In this document: positions 1 to 8,157 of the stretch, in pieces
Position numbering within the stretch: the first letter of the stretch is position 1
Layout of the letters: each line of letters begins with the position of its first letter
NCBI GenBank assembly: GCA_937898525.1
Contig: CALCBC010000065.1
Span: forward strand, 1 to 35,152
Length of the DNA: 35,152 nucleotides
Source of the DNA: an uncultured Sphingomonadales bacterium
GTDB taxonomy: Bacteria > Pseudomonadota > Alphaproteobacteria > Sphingomonadales > Sphingomonadaceae
Direction: 5' to 3'
Notes under the pieces: model-generated
What the model was told of the DNA's origin: nothing
Seen by the model: only the letters and a program-made list of their open reading frames with translations
Database searches by the model: none
Made by a program: the position numbers and the translations under genes

Positions 1-25
1 TGCCGGGCTGACCCGGCGGGCGGTG

Positions 26-43
26 CATATAACCTATATGGTT
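26..43. promoter_or_regulatory. Operator-like palindrome at the left edge
   Basis: CATATA and TATATG flank ACC (26-40), and overlapping this AACC and GGTT flank TATAT (31-43). The block is AT-rich inside GC-rich sequence. Palindromes of the AACC...GGTT type occur as ArsR/SmtB-family operators; that link is from family knowledge, not proven here. The nearest gene in the window (77-691, - strand) ends toward this site, so the site more likely serves a gene beyond the left edge transcribed leftward. Confidence 0.35.
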
Positions 44-76
44 CGCAATGTCAAGTCAAAATGACTGTCATGAGTT

Positions 77-691
77 CTAACGTCCGTCGACGGGCTCAGG
101 ACGGGCGGCGTCCGGAGAGGCAGCGGACGCTTCGTTCTCGGCCGCCTCGGCCCGCTGCACGCGTCCTCCGGCGCGGCACCAGTTGACGAACTCTCCCGGG
201 ATCCGGCTGCCGCCGATCAGCAGCGTGCCCCCTCCCGGCAGCGTGGCCTCGAGCTCGCGCGGGCCGGTGAAGACGTCGAGCTGTGGATCGGTCGCCGGGA
301 AGCGGCCTTCCCAGCGCCATTCGCCTTCGGACAGCGCCGCGTCGACCTTGAAGCGCGAAATCGTGCCGTTGCCGATCACCGGCATGAGCGCCTTGAGCCC
401 GGGCCTCGCCGGCGCGTGACGCACGATCACCAGCGTCGCCGGCGTGTCACGCAGGTTGCAGGCCAACGTAAGCAGAGGCGGCCCGTCGGCCGGGCCGAAG
501 TCAATCGCGCGGCCGTCGGCGGTGACCTTCCAGCTTGCGTTCGCGGTATCGGGCGACGGCGCCGGTTCGGAAGTCCTCGCCCGTGCTTCCTCGAACGAGA
601 TGCGCTGGGCCTGCATCGGCGCCTCGGGTTCCCCGCCGCAGGACGCAAGCAGGACACAGGCGGCGAGCCAGGGAAGCGGTGAGCGATTCAT
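77..691 (-). CDS. Small predicted lipoprotein, function unknown
   Basis: A 204-residue protein starting MNRSPLPWLAACVLLASCGG. It has a short positive N-terminus, a hydrophobic stretch and a lipobox (LLAS before Cys19), so it should be exported and lipidated in the periplasm. The mature part has alternating hydrophobic residues and aromatic positions (WKVTADG, EWRWEGRF) suggesting a beta-rich fold. I recognise no enzyme motif. The start is taken at the lipoprotein signal, although the frame is open further upstream. Its ATG overlaps the stop of the upstream antitoxin remnant as ATGA. The last residues (RPEPVDGR) are encoded by sequence that looks like a dispersed intergenic repeat, so the natural C-terminus may have been extended by repeat insertion. 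It lies downstream of uvrB on the same strand. Confidence 0.7.
   Translation of the reverse strand: MNRSPLPWLAACVLLASCGGEPEAPMQAQRISFEEARARTSEPAPSPDTANASWKVTADGRAIDFGPADGPPLLTLACNLRDTPATLVIVRHAPARPGLKALMPVIGNGTISRFKVDAALSEGEWRWEGRFPATDPQLDVFTGPRELEATLPGGGTLLIGGSRIPGEFVNWCRAGGRVQRAEAAENEASAASPDAARPEPVDGR
81..107. repeat. Sphingomonad-type GGCTCAGGA repeat half-unit inside a gene's 3' end
   Basis: The segment containing GTCGACGGGCTCAGGA resembles half of the inverted repeat at 30732-30811 (TTCGAGAGGTTCAGGA on one arm, complement of TTCGACAGGCTCA on the other). Read on the - strand it encodes PEPVDGR, the end of the lipoprotein at 77-691. Similarity was judged by eye and the unit is short. Confidence 0.4.
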
Positions 692-996
692 GGGCGCGTG
701 ATGGTCGCGGGGCGCGGGGGATTCAAGCGCTTGCGGCAAGGTCTCCCGGCTTGATACGGCTTGAACGGACGCCTGGGCAAGGCCGCCTTCTTCCTGAGCG
801 CCGGCTCGAGCAGTGCCGCGAAGAGCGCCTGCCGCCCGAGGCCGGTCTTGCCCGACAATTCGCTCATGCCCCTGGATCGCGCTACCTCGCCCAGGGCGCG
901 GGCGATCTCGCGCGGCGTGCCGTCCTCCAGCCACGCGTTGATGTACTGGACGGCAGCATCATCGCAGTCGAGGCACTCGCATCCAGTCCGGAGCGT
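688..996 (-). pseudogene. HigA-type (COG3636) antitoxin remnant without a start codon
   Basis: Reading on from the uvrB stop in the same frame gives TLRTGCECLDCDDAAVQYIN, followed by AWLEDGTPREIARALGEVA, RSRGMSELSGKTGLGRQALF and AALLEP. This matches what I know of COG3636 addiction-module antidotes (a DxxAAxYLxAALEDGDPxxIxxALGxIARARGM core followed by a helix-turn-helix with TGLSREALYKAL). No ATG, GTG or TTG lies in frame between the uvrB stop and the conserved core; the only ATG is internal (ARSRGM). After ALLEP the helix-turn-helix is cut short and replaced by basic, low-complexity sequence that runs to a stop at 688. No toxin gene is next to it. I infer a decayed or truncated antitoxin. 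Translation as a uvrB read-through product is possible but unsupported. Confidence 0.6.
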
Positions 997-3183
997 TTAC
1001 CGGCCCCATTTGCGCTGCGTCTTGCCGTAGCGCAGCTTGCGCGTGCCCGGCTTGCCCTCGCTGGCGCGGCCGACGAGCGGGGCCTTCTTCTGGTCGTCGG
1101 GCAGGCCGAGCTCCTGGCCCTCGAGCCGCCGGATCTCGTCGCGCAGGCGGCCCGCTTCCTCGAACTCGAGGTCGGCCGCGGCCGCGCGCATGCGCTTCTC
1201 CAGGTCCTCGATGTAGGCGCGCAGGTTGTGGCCGACGAGGTTGTTGCGCTCGTCGTCGCCGGTCTCGACCAGCACCCCGTCGCGGCTGGCGACGTTGGCG
1301 ACGATGTCGGCGATCTGGCGCTTGATCGTCTGCGGGGTGATCCCGTGCTCCTCGTTGTAGGCCTTCTGCTTCTCGCGCCGCCGCTCGGTCTCGGCCATCG
1401 CGCGCTCCATGCTGCCGGTGATGCGGTCGGCGTAGAGGATGACCCTGGAATCGACGTTGCGCGCCGCTCGCCCGATCGTCTGGATCAGCGAGGTTTCCGA
1501 GCGAAGGAAGCCCTCCTTGTCGGCATCGAGTATGCAGACGAGGCCGCACTCGGGGATGTCGAGGCCCTCGCGCAGCAGGTTGATGCCGACGAGCACGTCG
1601 TAGACGCCGAGCCTGAGGTCGCGGATCAGCTCGATGCGTTCAAGCGTCTCGACGTCGGAATGCATGTAGCGCACCCTGACTCCCTGCTCGTGCATGAACT
1701 CGGTCAGGTCCTCGGCCATGCGCTTGGTCAGCGTGGTGACCAGCGTGCGGTAGCCCCTGGCGGCGGTCGCCTTGGCCTCGGCGATGCAGTCCTGCACCTG
1801 GTCCTCTACCGGGCGCACCTCGACCGGCGGATCGATCAGCCCGGTCGGGCGGATCACCTGTTCGGCGAACACGCCGCCGGTCTGCTCGAGCTCCCATGGG
1901 CCGGGCGTGGCCGACACGGCGATCGTCTGCGGGCGCATCGCATCCCACTCGTTGAACCGCAGCGGGCGGTTGTCGATACAGCTCGGCAGGCGGAAGCCGT
2001 ACTCGGCGAGCGTGATCTTGCGGCGGTGGTCGCCGCGCGCCATCGCTCCGATCTGCGGGATCGTCTGGTGGCTCTCGTCGACGAACAGCAGCGCGTTCTC
2101 GGGCAGGTACTCGAACAGCGTGGGCGGCGGCTCGCCCGGCAGGCGGCCGGTGAGGAAGCGGCTGTAGTTCTCGATGCCCGCGCATGAACCGGTGGCGGCG
2201 ATCATCTCGAGGTCGAAGTTGGTGCGCTGCTCGAGCCGCTGCGCCTCGAGCAGGCGGCCTTCGGCGTGCAGTTCCTTGAGCCGCTCCTGGAGCTCGAAAC
2301 GGATCGCCTCCATCGCCTGCTTCATCGTCGGGCCCGGCGTCACGTAGTGCGAGTTGGCAAACACCGCGACCGCATCGAGGCTCGCGCCCTTGGTGCCGGT
2401 CAGCGGGTCGAACTCGCTGATCTCCTCGATCTCATCGCCGAAGAAGCTGACCCGCCAGGCCATGTCCTCGTAGTGGCTCGGGAAGATCTCGAGGCTGTCG
2501 CCCCGCACGCGGAAGTTGCCGCGCGCGAAGGCGGTGTCGTTGCGCTTGTACTGCAGTGCGACGAGCTTGCGGATGATCTCGCGCTGGTCGACCGTCTGCC
2601 CCTTCTTGAGGTCGAAGGTCATCGCCGAGTAGGTCTCGAGGCTGCCGATGCCGTAGAGGCAGGAGACGGAGGCGACGATGATCACGTCGTCGCGCTCGAG
2701 CAGCGCGCGGGTGGCCGCGTGGCGCATGCGGTCGATCGCCTCGTTCACCGAGCTTTCCTTCTCGATGTAGGTGTCCGACCGCGGCACGTAGGCCTCGGGC
2801 TGGTAGTAGTCGTAGTACGAGACGAAATACTCGACCGCGTTCTCGGGGAAGAAGCTCTTGAACTCGCCGTAGAGCTGCGCGGCGAGGATCTTGTTGGGCG
2901 CGAGGACGAGCGCCGGGCGCTGCAGCTCCTCGATCACCTTGGCCATCGTGAAAGTCTTGCCCGAGCCGGTCACGCCGAGCAGCACCTGGGTGCGCTCGCC
3001 TTCGCGCGCCGCGGCAACGAGCTCGGCGATCGCGGTCGGCTGGTCGCCCGCGGGCTGGTAGTCCGAGACGATCCTGAAGCGCCGCCCGCCGAGCGCCTTC
3101 TCGGGACGCTGCGGCTTGTGAGGGGTGAAGGTGCCGGAGGTATCCGGCTCCTCCAGCCCGCGGCGGATCACGAGTTCGGCCAT
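997..3183 (-). CDS. uvrB: Excinuclease ABC subunit UvrB
   Basis: The product of 728 residues is the DNA-damage-verifying helicase of nucleotide excision repair. It receives DNA from UvrA and recruits UvrC. Visible landmarks are the Walker A motif GVTGSGKT (70-77), the beta-hairpin region YYDYYQPEAYVPRSDTYIEK that inserts between the strands, the helicase motif DESHQT, the helicase C-terminal motifs (VGINLLREGLDIPE, QTIGRAARN) and a C-terminal UVR motif (YIEDLEKRMRAAAADLEFEE) that contacts UvrC. Length fits the alphaproteobacterial family. The start was placed at MAELVIRRG; an in-frame ATG nine bases upstream (MSRMAEL) is possible, and neither has a strong Shine-Dalgarno sequence. No uvrA or uvrC is in the window, as is usual since these genes are scattered. 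The upstream gene at 3343 is divergent. Confidence 0.97.
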   Translation of the reverse strand: MAELVIRRGLEEPDTSGTFTPHKPQRPEKALGGRRFRIVSDYQPAGDQPTAIAELVAAAREGERTQVLLGVTGSGKTFTMAKVIEELQRPALVLAPNKILAAQLYGEFKSFFPENAVEYFVSYYDYYQPEAYVPRSDTYIEKESSVNEAIDRMRHAATRALLERDDVIIVASVSCLYGIGSLETYSAMTFDLKKGQTVDQREIIRKLVALQYKRNDTAFARGNFRVRGDSLEIFPSHYEDMAWRVSFFGDEIEEISEFDPLTGTKGASLDAVAVFANSHYVTPGPTMKQAMEAIRFELQERLKELHAEGRLLEAQRLEQRTNFDLEMIAATGSCAGIENYSRFLTGRLPGEPPPTLFEYLPENALLFVDESHQTIPQIGAMARGDHRRKITLAEYGFRLPSCIDNRPLRFNEWDAMRPQTIAVSATPGPWELEQTGGVFAEQVIRPTGLIDPPVEVRPVEDQVQDCIAEAKATAARGYRTLVTTLTKRMAEDLTEFMHEQGVRVRYMHSDVETLERIELIRDLRLGVYDVLVGINLLREGLDIPECGLVCILDADKEGFLRSETSLIQTIGRAARNVDSRVILYADRITGSMERAMAETERRREKQKAYNEEHGITPQTIKRQIADIVANVASRDGVLVETGDDERNNLVGHNLRAYIEDLEKRMRAAAADLEFEEAGRLRDEIRRLEGQELGLPDDQKKAPLVGRASEGKPGTRKLRYGKTQRKWGR

Positions 3184-3269
3184 GCGGGACATATGGCGAA
3201 CGGGGGACCGCAAGGCAATGCACGGCTGTCCCGGAATCGGCCACGAGGCCTCCGGCGCGCGAGCAGTCG

Positions 3270-3298
3270 TTGGCAGTACCGCGCGCGCCTGATACCTT
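3270..3298 (+). promoter_or_regulatory. Candidate sigma-70 promoter for the DUF3617 gene
   Basis: TTGGCA (3270-3275), a 17-base spacer and TACCTT (3293-3298) sit about 45 bases upstream of the ATG at 3343, in the divergent gap with uvrB. The -35 box is close to consensus and the -10 box is weak. This is a pattern call only. Confidence 0.3.
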
Positions 3299-3342
3299 GG
3301 CGGCGTTACGCGGCCCAGCGCCGCCTGCGAAAGGGGAACCCG

Positions 3343-3879
3343 ATGCGCCTGATCCACACCGCGCCGCTTGCCGCGGCGATCCTGCTGGCCGCCTGCGGCG
3401 GCGATGCCGATTCCGACGGCAACATCAGCGACGAGGAACTGGCCGCCGAAGCTGCGGACATGGTCCAGCCGCGCCCCGGGCAGTACCGCGTGGCGATCGA
3501 GCTGCTCGAGTTCGACGTGCCGGGCATGCCGGAATCGGCCAAGCAGGACATGCAGCAGATCTTCAGCAGCGGCCTCGCCGAAGGCAACACCATCTGCATG
3601 ACCGAGGCCGACGTGGCGGAGAACGGCGCCGAGCAGATGGTCCGCAGGCTCGCCGAGAGCGACTGCACGATGAGCTCGTTCAACGTCTCGGGCGGCACGG
3701 TAAAGGCCGAAATGCAATGCATGGACGACGGCGCCTCGAGCACCGTCAGGATGGACGGGACCATGACCGCCAACGGTTCGACGATGACGATGGAGCGCGT
3801 CGGCGACGTCGCCAACGTCGGCGAGACGCGCATGAAGATGCGGATCACCTCGGAGCGCATCGGCGATTGCGCAGCCTGA
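3343..3879 (+). CDS. DUF3617-family lipoprotein
   Basis: A 178-residue protein with a lipoprotein signal (MRLIHTAPLAAAILLAACGG, lipid Cys at residue 18). The mature region has the DUF3617 pattern: a statement-like RPGQYRVAIELLEFDVPGMP strand pair, a conserved Cys in NTICMTEADV, a SDCTMSSFNVSGG segment, then repeated Met/Thr-rich strands (STVRMDGTMTANGSTMTMER) and a final Cys. DUF3617 members are exported and common in proteobacteria, often several per genome, with no established function. The start is supported by an AAGGGGA ribosome site seven bases upstream. It stands alone; the alpha/beta hydrolase follows after 86 bases. Confidence 0.85.
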   Translation: MRLIHTAPLAAAILLAACGGDADSDGNISDEELAAEAADMVQPRPGQYRVAIELLEFDVPGMPESAKQDMQQIFSSGLAEGNTICMTEADVAENGAEQMVRRLAESDCTMSSFNVSGGTVKAEMQCMDDGASSTVRMDGTMTANGSTMTMERVGDVANVGETRMKMRITSERIGDCAA

Positions 3880-3965
3880 CGCGTCCGCGCCTCGAGCTGG
3901 GCCGGAAACATGACCGGCCCGGCCTCGTTCATCGCAGGACAAGCCGGTCAGGCTACGATGAAGCG

Positions 3966-4733
3966 ATGAACGATGCCGCGCTCCTCAAGCGCAGGACGCC
4001 GATGCGCGAAGCGATCGCGCGACGGGCGGAGCTGCTGCGGCGCAAGCCGCCGGTGGCCGCCGAGCGGCCCGACGCGAAGCTGCTGCTGCGCGAGCCGCTG
4101 ACGTTCCTCGAGCCGCTGGCGCGCCCGTTCCGCCATCCTCCGCCGCTGCCGCGGACGGCACATCCGCGCGTGGTCATGTTGCTGCCCGGTTTCGGGACGC
4201 ACCCGCTCAGGATGCGGCGCATGGCGCGCGAGCTCGAGCGCGCAGGACACGTGGTCAAGCGCTGGGGGCTCGGGTTCAATCTCGGCCCGACGCCGGAGAA
4301 CTTCGCGCTGCTCGAGAACCGCGTGCGGCAGCTCAACGAGCGCTACGGTCAGAAGGTCGTGCTGGTCGGCTGGAGCCTCGGCGGGATCTTCGCGCGCGAA
4401 CTGGCCAAGCGCGAGCCGGAGCTCGTCGCCAAGGTGGTGACGATGGGCACGCCGTTTTCGTACTCGCCCTACGCGAACAACGCCTGGCGCGCCTACGAGC
4501 TGGTCACCGGGCATTCGGTCGAGGAACCGCCGGTCGAGTGCGAGCTCGCGGTCAAGCCGCCGGTCGAGACGGTCGCGCTGTGGAGCGCGCGCGACGGCAT
4601 CGTCGCCCCGCGCAGCGCCCGCGGCCTCCCCGGCGAACGCGACCGCGCGATCGAGCTGCACTGCTCGCACGTCGGCTTCGCCAGCTCCGACGAGGCGATC
4701 GCCGCCGTCGCCGCCGAGCTCGAACGCGGCTGA
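3966..4733 (+). CDS. Alpha/beta hydrolase fold protein
   Basis: A 255-residue cytosolic protein with no signal peptide. After a basic N-terminal arm of about 65 residues comes the hydrolase core: oxyanion-side LLPGFGTHP (72-80), nucleophile elbow GWSLGG with Ser137, Asp210 in WSARDGIV and His235 in CSHVGF, giving a complete Ser-Asp-His triad. The family contains lipases, esterases and acyltransferases; the LLPGFGT start and the permease-like basic arm resemble triacylglycerol lipase-like or PHA-associated hydrolases, but substrate cannot be read from the sequence. The ribosome site is weak (GAAGCG). A pair of palindromic repeats follows the stop immediately. Confidence 0.85.
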   Translation: MNDAALLKRRTPMREAIARRAELLRRKPPVAAERPDAKLLLREPLTFLEPLARPFRHPPPLPRTAHPRVVMLLPGFGTHPLRMRRMARELERAGHVVKRWGLGFNLGPTPENFALLENRVRQLNERYGQKVVLVGWSLGGIFARELAKREPELVAKVVTMGTPFSYSPYANNAWRAYELVTGHSVEEPPVECELAVKPPVETVALWSARDGIVAPRSARGLPGERDRAIELHCSHVGFASSDEAIAAVAAELERG

Positions 4734-4739
4734 CGCCCC

Positions 4740-4807
4740 AAGAAGAGGGACAGTCCCCCTTTTCGCGCCGGCTCCGGAAAAAAGAGGGACTGTCCCTCCT
4801 TTTCGCG
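4740..4807. repeat. Pair of inverted AGGGACAGTCCC-type palindromes
   Basis: AAGAGGGACAGTCCCCCTTTTC (4742-4763) and its near mirror AAGAGGGACTGTCCCTCC (4782-4799) are separated by GC-rich spacer. Each unit is itself nearly palindromic. The same unit pair occurs at 18931-19003, again directly behind a stop codon. Such REP-like pairs are mobilised by RAYT transposases in many proteobacteria; no RAYT gene is present here. Confidence 0.75.
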
Positions 4808-4885
4808 GCGCTGGCGGCGGGCGCAAAGCGCTCTTGCGGTTCGCGGCGGGCGTGTCATTGTGCACTGCGTCAAACGCAGGGGACC

Positions 4886-6316
4886 ATGACCACGACAGAG
4901 CCCGCCCAGTTCGACGAGATGCACGCGCCCGACGGGTCTGTCCGGCGGGCCTACGCCGAATACCAGCAGTGGCTGTCCGAGCAGGACGGCATGTGGATGC
5001 GTCGCAAGAGCGCCGAGGCCGAGAGCTTCTTTCGCCGCACCGGCATCACCTTCAACGTCTACGGCGACGAGGACGGCGAGGAACGGCTGATCCCGTTCGA
5101 CATGGTCCCGCGCATCCTCACCGGCAGCGAATGGCGCCGGCTTTCTCGCGGCATCGAGCAGCGCGTGCGGGCGATCAACGCCTTCATGCACGATCTCTAC
5201 CACCGGCAGGAGATCATCCGTTCGGGCCGCCTGCCCGAGCGGCTGTTCCGCGACAATTCGGCCTGGCTGCCGCAGATGGTCGGCTTCACCCCGCCGGGCG
5301 GAGTCTACACGCACATCGTCGGCATCGACCTCGTGCGCACCGGGCCCGACGAGTTCCTCGTCCTCGAGGACAACGCCCGCACGCCATCGGGCGTCAGCTA
5401 CATGCTCGAGAACCGCGAGACGATGATGGCGATGTTCCCCGAGCTGTTCAGCCGGGTGAAGGTGCAGCCGGTCTCCAACTACCCGCGGATGCTGGCGAAG
5501 AGCCTCGCGGCCTGCGCTCCCAGAGGCGCGCCGGACGTGCCGACCGTCGCGGTGCTCACGCCGGGCATCTACAACTCGGCCTATTTCGAGCACGCGTTCC
5601 TCGCCGACCAGATGGGCGCCGAGCTGGTCGAGGGCAGCGACCTGCGCGTGGTCGACGGGCGCGTGCAGATGCGCACGACGCAGGGGTTCCAGCCGATCGA
5701 CGTGCTCTACCGCCGGGTCGACGACGACTTCCTCGACCCGCTGACCTTCAATCCGCAGAGCGTGCTCGGCGTGCCGGGGATCATGGACGTGTACCGCGCC
5801 GGGCGGGTGACGATCGCCAACGCCCCCGGTACCGGGGTGGCCGACGACAAGGCGATCTATTCGTTCATGCCCGAGATCGTCGAGTTCTACACCGGCGAGA
5901 AACCGCTGCTCGGCAACGTCCAGACCTGGCGCTGCGCCGACCCGGACGGCTTCAAGTACGTGCTCGAGCACCTCGGCGAGCTGGTGGTCAAGGAAGTCCA
6001 CGGCTCGGGCGGTTACGGCATGCTGATCGGCCCGACGGCGAGCCGGCGCGAAATCGCCGCGTTCCGCGACAAGCTGCTCGCCAATCCCGCGAACTACATC
6101 GCCCAGCCGACGCTCGCGCTGTCGACCGTGCCGATCTTCACCCGGAAGGGCCTGGCGCCGCGGCACGTCGACCTCCGGCCGTTCGTGCTCGTCTCGCCCG
6201 ACGGGATCGAGATCACCCCGGGCGGCCTCACCCGCGTCGCGCTCAAGAAGGGCTCGCTGGTGGTCAACTCGAGCCAGGGCGGCGGAACCAAGGACAGCTG
6301 GGTGCTGGACGACTGA
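4886..6316 (+). CDS. Circularly permuted ATP-grasp protein (Anbu cluster)
   Basis: The 476-residue product belongs to the circularly permuted ATP-grasp family (COG2308, DUF404/DUF407), predicted to form amide or peptide bonds using ATP. Landmarks include FNVYGDEDGEERLIPFDMVP (about 57-76), IDLVRTGPDEFLVLEDNART with the acidic ligands near 150-168, RRVDDDFLDPL, GTGVADDKAIYSFMPEIV and the late GSGGYGMLIGP and LRPFVLV strands. It is the first of five same-strand genes; the alpha-E gene starts 16 bases after its stop. This gene order with alpha-E, transglutaminase-like and Anbu peptidase genes is a known association, proposed to make or remove a peptide tag on proteins. The start has a GCAGGGGACC ribosome site. 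The substrate is unknown. Confidence 0.93.
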   Translation: MTTTEPAQFDEMHAPDGSVRRAYAEYQQWLSEQDGMWMRRKSAEAESFFRRTGITFNVYGDEDGEERLIPFDMVPRILTGSEWRRLSRGIEQRVRAINAFMHDLYHRQEIIRSGRLPERLFRDNSAWLPQMVGFTPPGGVYTHIVGIDLVRTGPDEFLVLEDNARTPSGVSYMLENRETMMAMFPELFSRVKVQPVSNYPRMLAKSLAACAPRGAPDVPTVAVLTPGIYNSAYFEHAFLADQMGAELVEGSDLRVVDGRVQMRTTQGFQPIDVLYRRVDDDFLDPLTFNPQSVLGVPGIMDVYRAGRVTIANAPGTGVADDKAIYSFMPEIVEFYTGEKPLLGNVQTWRCADPDGFKYVLEHLGELVVKEVHGSGGYGMLIGPTASRREIAAFRDKLLANPANYIAQPTLALSTVPIFTRKGLAPRHVDLRPFVLVSPDGIEITPGGLTRVALKKGSLVVNSSQGGGTKDSWVLDD

Positions 6317-6332
6317 TGGGCACAGCTACGAC

Positions 6333-7277
6333 ATGCTAGGGCGCGTCGCCAACGGCATCTTCTGGATGTACCGCTATCTCGAGCGGGCGGAGAACACCGC
6401 GCGCCTGCTCGCCGCCGGGCACCGCATGTCGCTGACCCGGGGTCCCGAAGCCGCGACCGAGGAATGGCGTTCGGTGCTGACCACGCTCGGCCTGCTGCAG
6501 GCCTACACCGCGAACCACGAAGGGTTCAGCGGCGCGCAGGTGTGCGATTTCGTGCTGCGTGGCAAGGGTAACGAACTCAACGTGCTGTCGATGTTCGAGC
6601 GTGCGCGGACCAACGCCCGCAGCTGCCGCTCGGCCATCACGCTCGAGGTGTGGGAAGCGGTCAACGAAGCCTGGATGACGCTGCGCGAGCAGCTCGCCCG
6701 CCCAGTTCGCGAGGCGAGCCTCGGCACCGTGCTGGCCGCGATCCGCCGGGAATCGACCATCGCCCGCGGCGCCACGCACGGCTCGATGCTGCGCAACGAG
6801 ATCTACTGCTTCGCGCGCGCCGGGACCTTCATCGAGCGGGCCGACAACACCGCGCGCATCCTCGACGTGAAGTACTACCTGCTGCTGCCCTCCCTGGCCT
6901 ACGTCGGTACGCCGCTCGACACCGCGCAGTGGGACAACGTGCTTCGCTCGCTGTCAGGCGAACGCGCCTACCGGTGGCTCAACGCCGGGCGGATGGACGC
7001 GCGCTCGATCGCCGATTTCGTGATCCTCGACGCGCGGTTCCCGCGCAGCCTCGCCTTCTGCTACGCGGCGATCGCCGAGAACCTCGCGGCGCTCGCCCGG
7101 CTGCATGGCCGCGAAGGGCCCGCGCACGAGCTGATGCGCAGCGCCGACGAGCAGCTGACCGGCAAGACGATCGACGAGATCTTCGACTTCGGGCTGCACC
7201 AGTTCCTCGGCCAGTTCATCGTCAGCAACCAGGCGGTCTCCGACGCGATCGCCGAACAGTACCGCTTCATCGTCTAG
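6333..7277 (+). CDS. Alpha-E domain protein (DUF403)
   Basis: A 314-residue, mostly helical protein with the alpha-E/DUF403 signature. It begins MLGRVANGIFWMYRYLERAE followed by NTARLLAAGHRM, and the later repeat FIERADNTARILDVKYY mirrors it, consistent with duplicated helical units. Conserved acidic and Arg residues (YLERAENTAR, RADNTAR) are the family hallmark. The family is found almost only next to circularly permuted ATP-grasp and transglutaminase-like genes and is thought to be a partner of the ligase; its biochemical role is unproven. It lies 16 bases after the ATP-grasp gene and 10 bases before the protease gene, so co-transcription and translational coupling are likely. The ribosome site is poor, fitting coupling. 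Confidence 0.93.
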   Translation: MLGRVANGIFWMYRYLERAENTARLLAAGHRMSLTRGPEAATEEWRSVLTTLGLLQAYTANHEGFSGAQVCDFVLRGKGNELNVLSMFERARTNARSCRSAITLEVWEAVNEAWMTLREQLARPVREASLGTVLAAIRRESTIARGATHGSMLRNEIYCFARAGTFIERADNTARILDVKYYLLLPSLAYVGTPLDTAQWDNVLRSLSGERAYRWLNAGRMDARSIADFVILDARFPRSLAFCYAAIAENLAALARLHGREGPAHELMRSADEQLTGKTIDEIFDFGLHQFLGQFIVSNQAVSDAIAEQYRFIV

Positions 7278-7287
7278 GTCGCCCCGC

Positions 7288-8103
7288 ATGCTCCTCGCGA
7301 TCCGCCACACGACCCGCTACCACTTCACCGAACCGGTCGTTCACGGGCTGCAGCGGCTGCGGCTCACGCCCAAGGAGACCCAGGGGCAGGCGATCCTCGA
7401 GTGGACGATGGAGTATTCGGGCGCGCGCGAGGAACTCGCTTACGACGACCAGAACTACAACCACGTGACCCTCGTCTCGGTCGAGGAAGGCGCGCAGGAA
7501 GTCGTCATTACCTGCCGGGGCACGGTGCAGACCGAGGACAAGGCGGGGGTCATCGGCCGTCACGCCGGCCACCTGCCGCTGTGGGCGTTCCTCGGCCAGA
7601 CCGAGCTGACCCGGCCCGGCCCGCGCATCCGCCAGCTGGCCGCCTCGGTCGCCCGCGGGCGCGACGAGACCGTGCCGATGCTGCACGAGCTTTCGGCGAC
7701 GGTTCGCGAGCGGGTCGCCTACCAGACCGGGCAGACCCACGTCGGCACGACCGCGGAGGAAGCGATCACGGCCGGCGCCGGCGTGTGCCAGGACCACGCG
7801 CAGATCTTCATCGCCGCCGCGCGGGCGCTCGAGATTCCGGCGCGCTACGTCAGCGGGTACCTGATGATGGACGACCGCGTCGAGCAGGAAGCCACGCACG
7901 CCTGGGCCGAAGCCTGGGTCGAGGGACTCGGCTGGGTCGGCTTCGACGTGTCCAACGGGATCAGCCCCGATCCGCGCTATGTGCGGGTCGCCACCGGCCG
8001 CGACTACCGCGACGCGGCGCCGATTACGGGGATAAGCTACGGAACGGTCGACGAACGGCTGACCGTGGACCTTGCGGTGGAACAGCAGACCGTCGAACAG
8101 TAG
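7288..8103 (+). CDS. Transglutaminase-like cysteine protease (Anbu cluster)
   Basis: The 271-residue protein has the N-terminal beta domain of bacterial transglutaminase-like proteins (LLAIRHTTRYHFTEPVVHGL, 2-21) followed by the papain-like core. The catalytic triad is visible: Cys167 in GAGVCQDHA, His204 in ATHAWAEAW and Asp220 in GFDVSN. There is no signal peptide, so it should act in the cytosol. In this gene context it is predicted to cleave, or transfer, amide bonds made by the ATP-grasp protein. It starts 10 bases after the alpha-E stop and ends 54 bases before the Anbu gene. The family also includes cyanophycin-like and peptidoglycan-related peptidases, so the actual substrate is open. 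Confidence 0.93.
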   Translation: MLLAIRHTTRYHFTEPVVHGLQRLRLTPKETQGQAILEWTMEYSGAREELAYDDQNYNHVTLVSVEEGAQEVVITCRGTVQTEDKAGVIGRHAGHLPLWAFLGQTELTRPGPRIRQLAASVARGRDETVPMLHELSATVRERVAYQTGQTHVGTTAEEAITAGAGVCQDHAQIFIAAARALEIPARYVSGYLMMDDRVEQEATHAWAEAWVEGLGWVGFDVSNGISPDPRYVRVATGRDYRDAAPITGISYGTVDERLTVDLAVEQQTVEQ

Positions 8104-8157
8104 CGGGATGGCCCCGGGCCCGGCCGGGGCGGGCAAAGGAGCGTACGGGGACGAGGC

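Noticed and set aside
535..2187. Long open frame of about 550 codons on the + strand opposite uvrB
   Set aside because: It is antisense to clear UvrB motifs, its translation is Leu/Ala/Arg/Val-rich without any family feature, and such open shadows are normal in GC-rich DNA.
4740..4807. The palindrome pair as a CRISPR or phage attachment site
   Set aside because: There are only two opposed units with no regular spacers and no cas or integrase genes; a REP-type pair explains it better.
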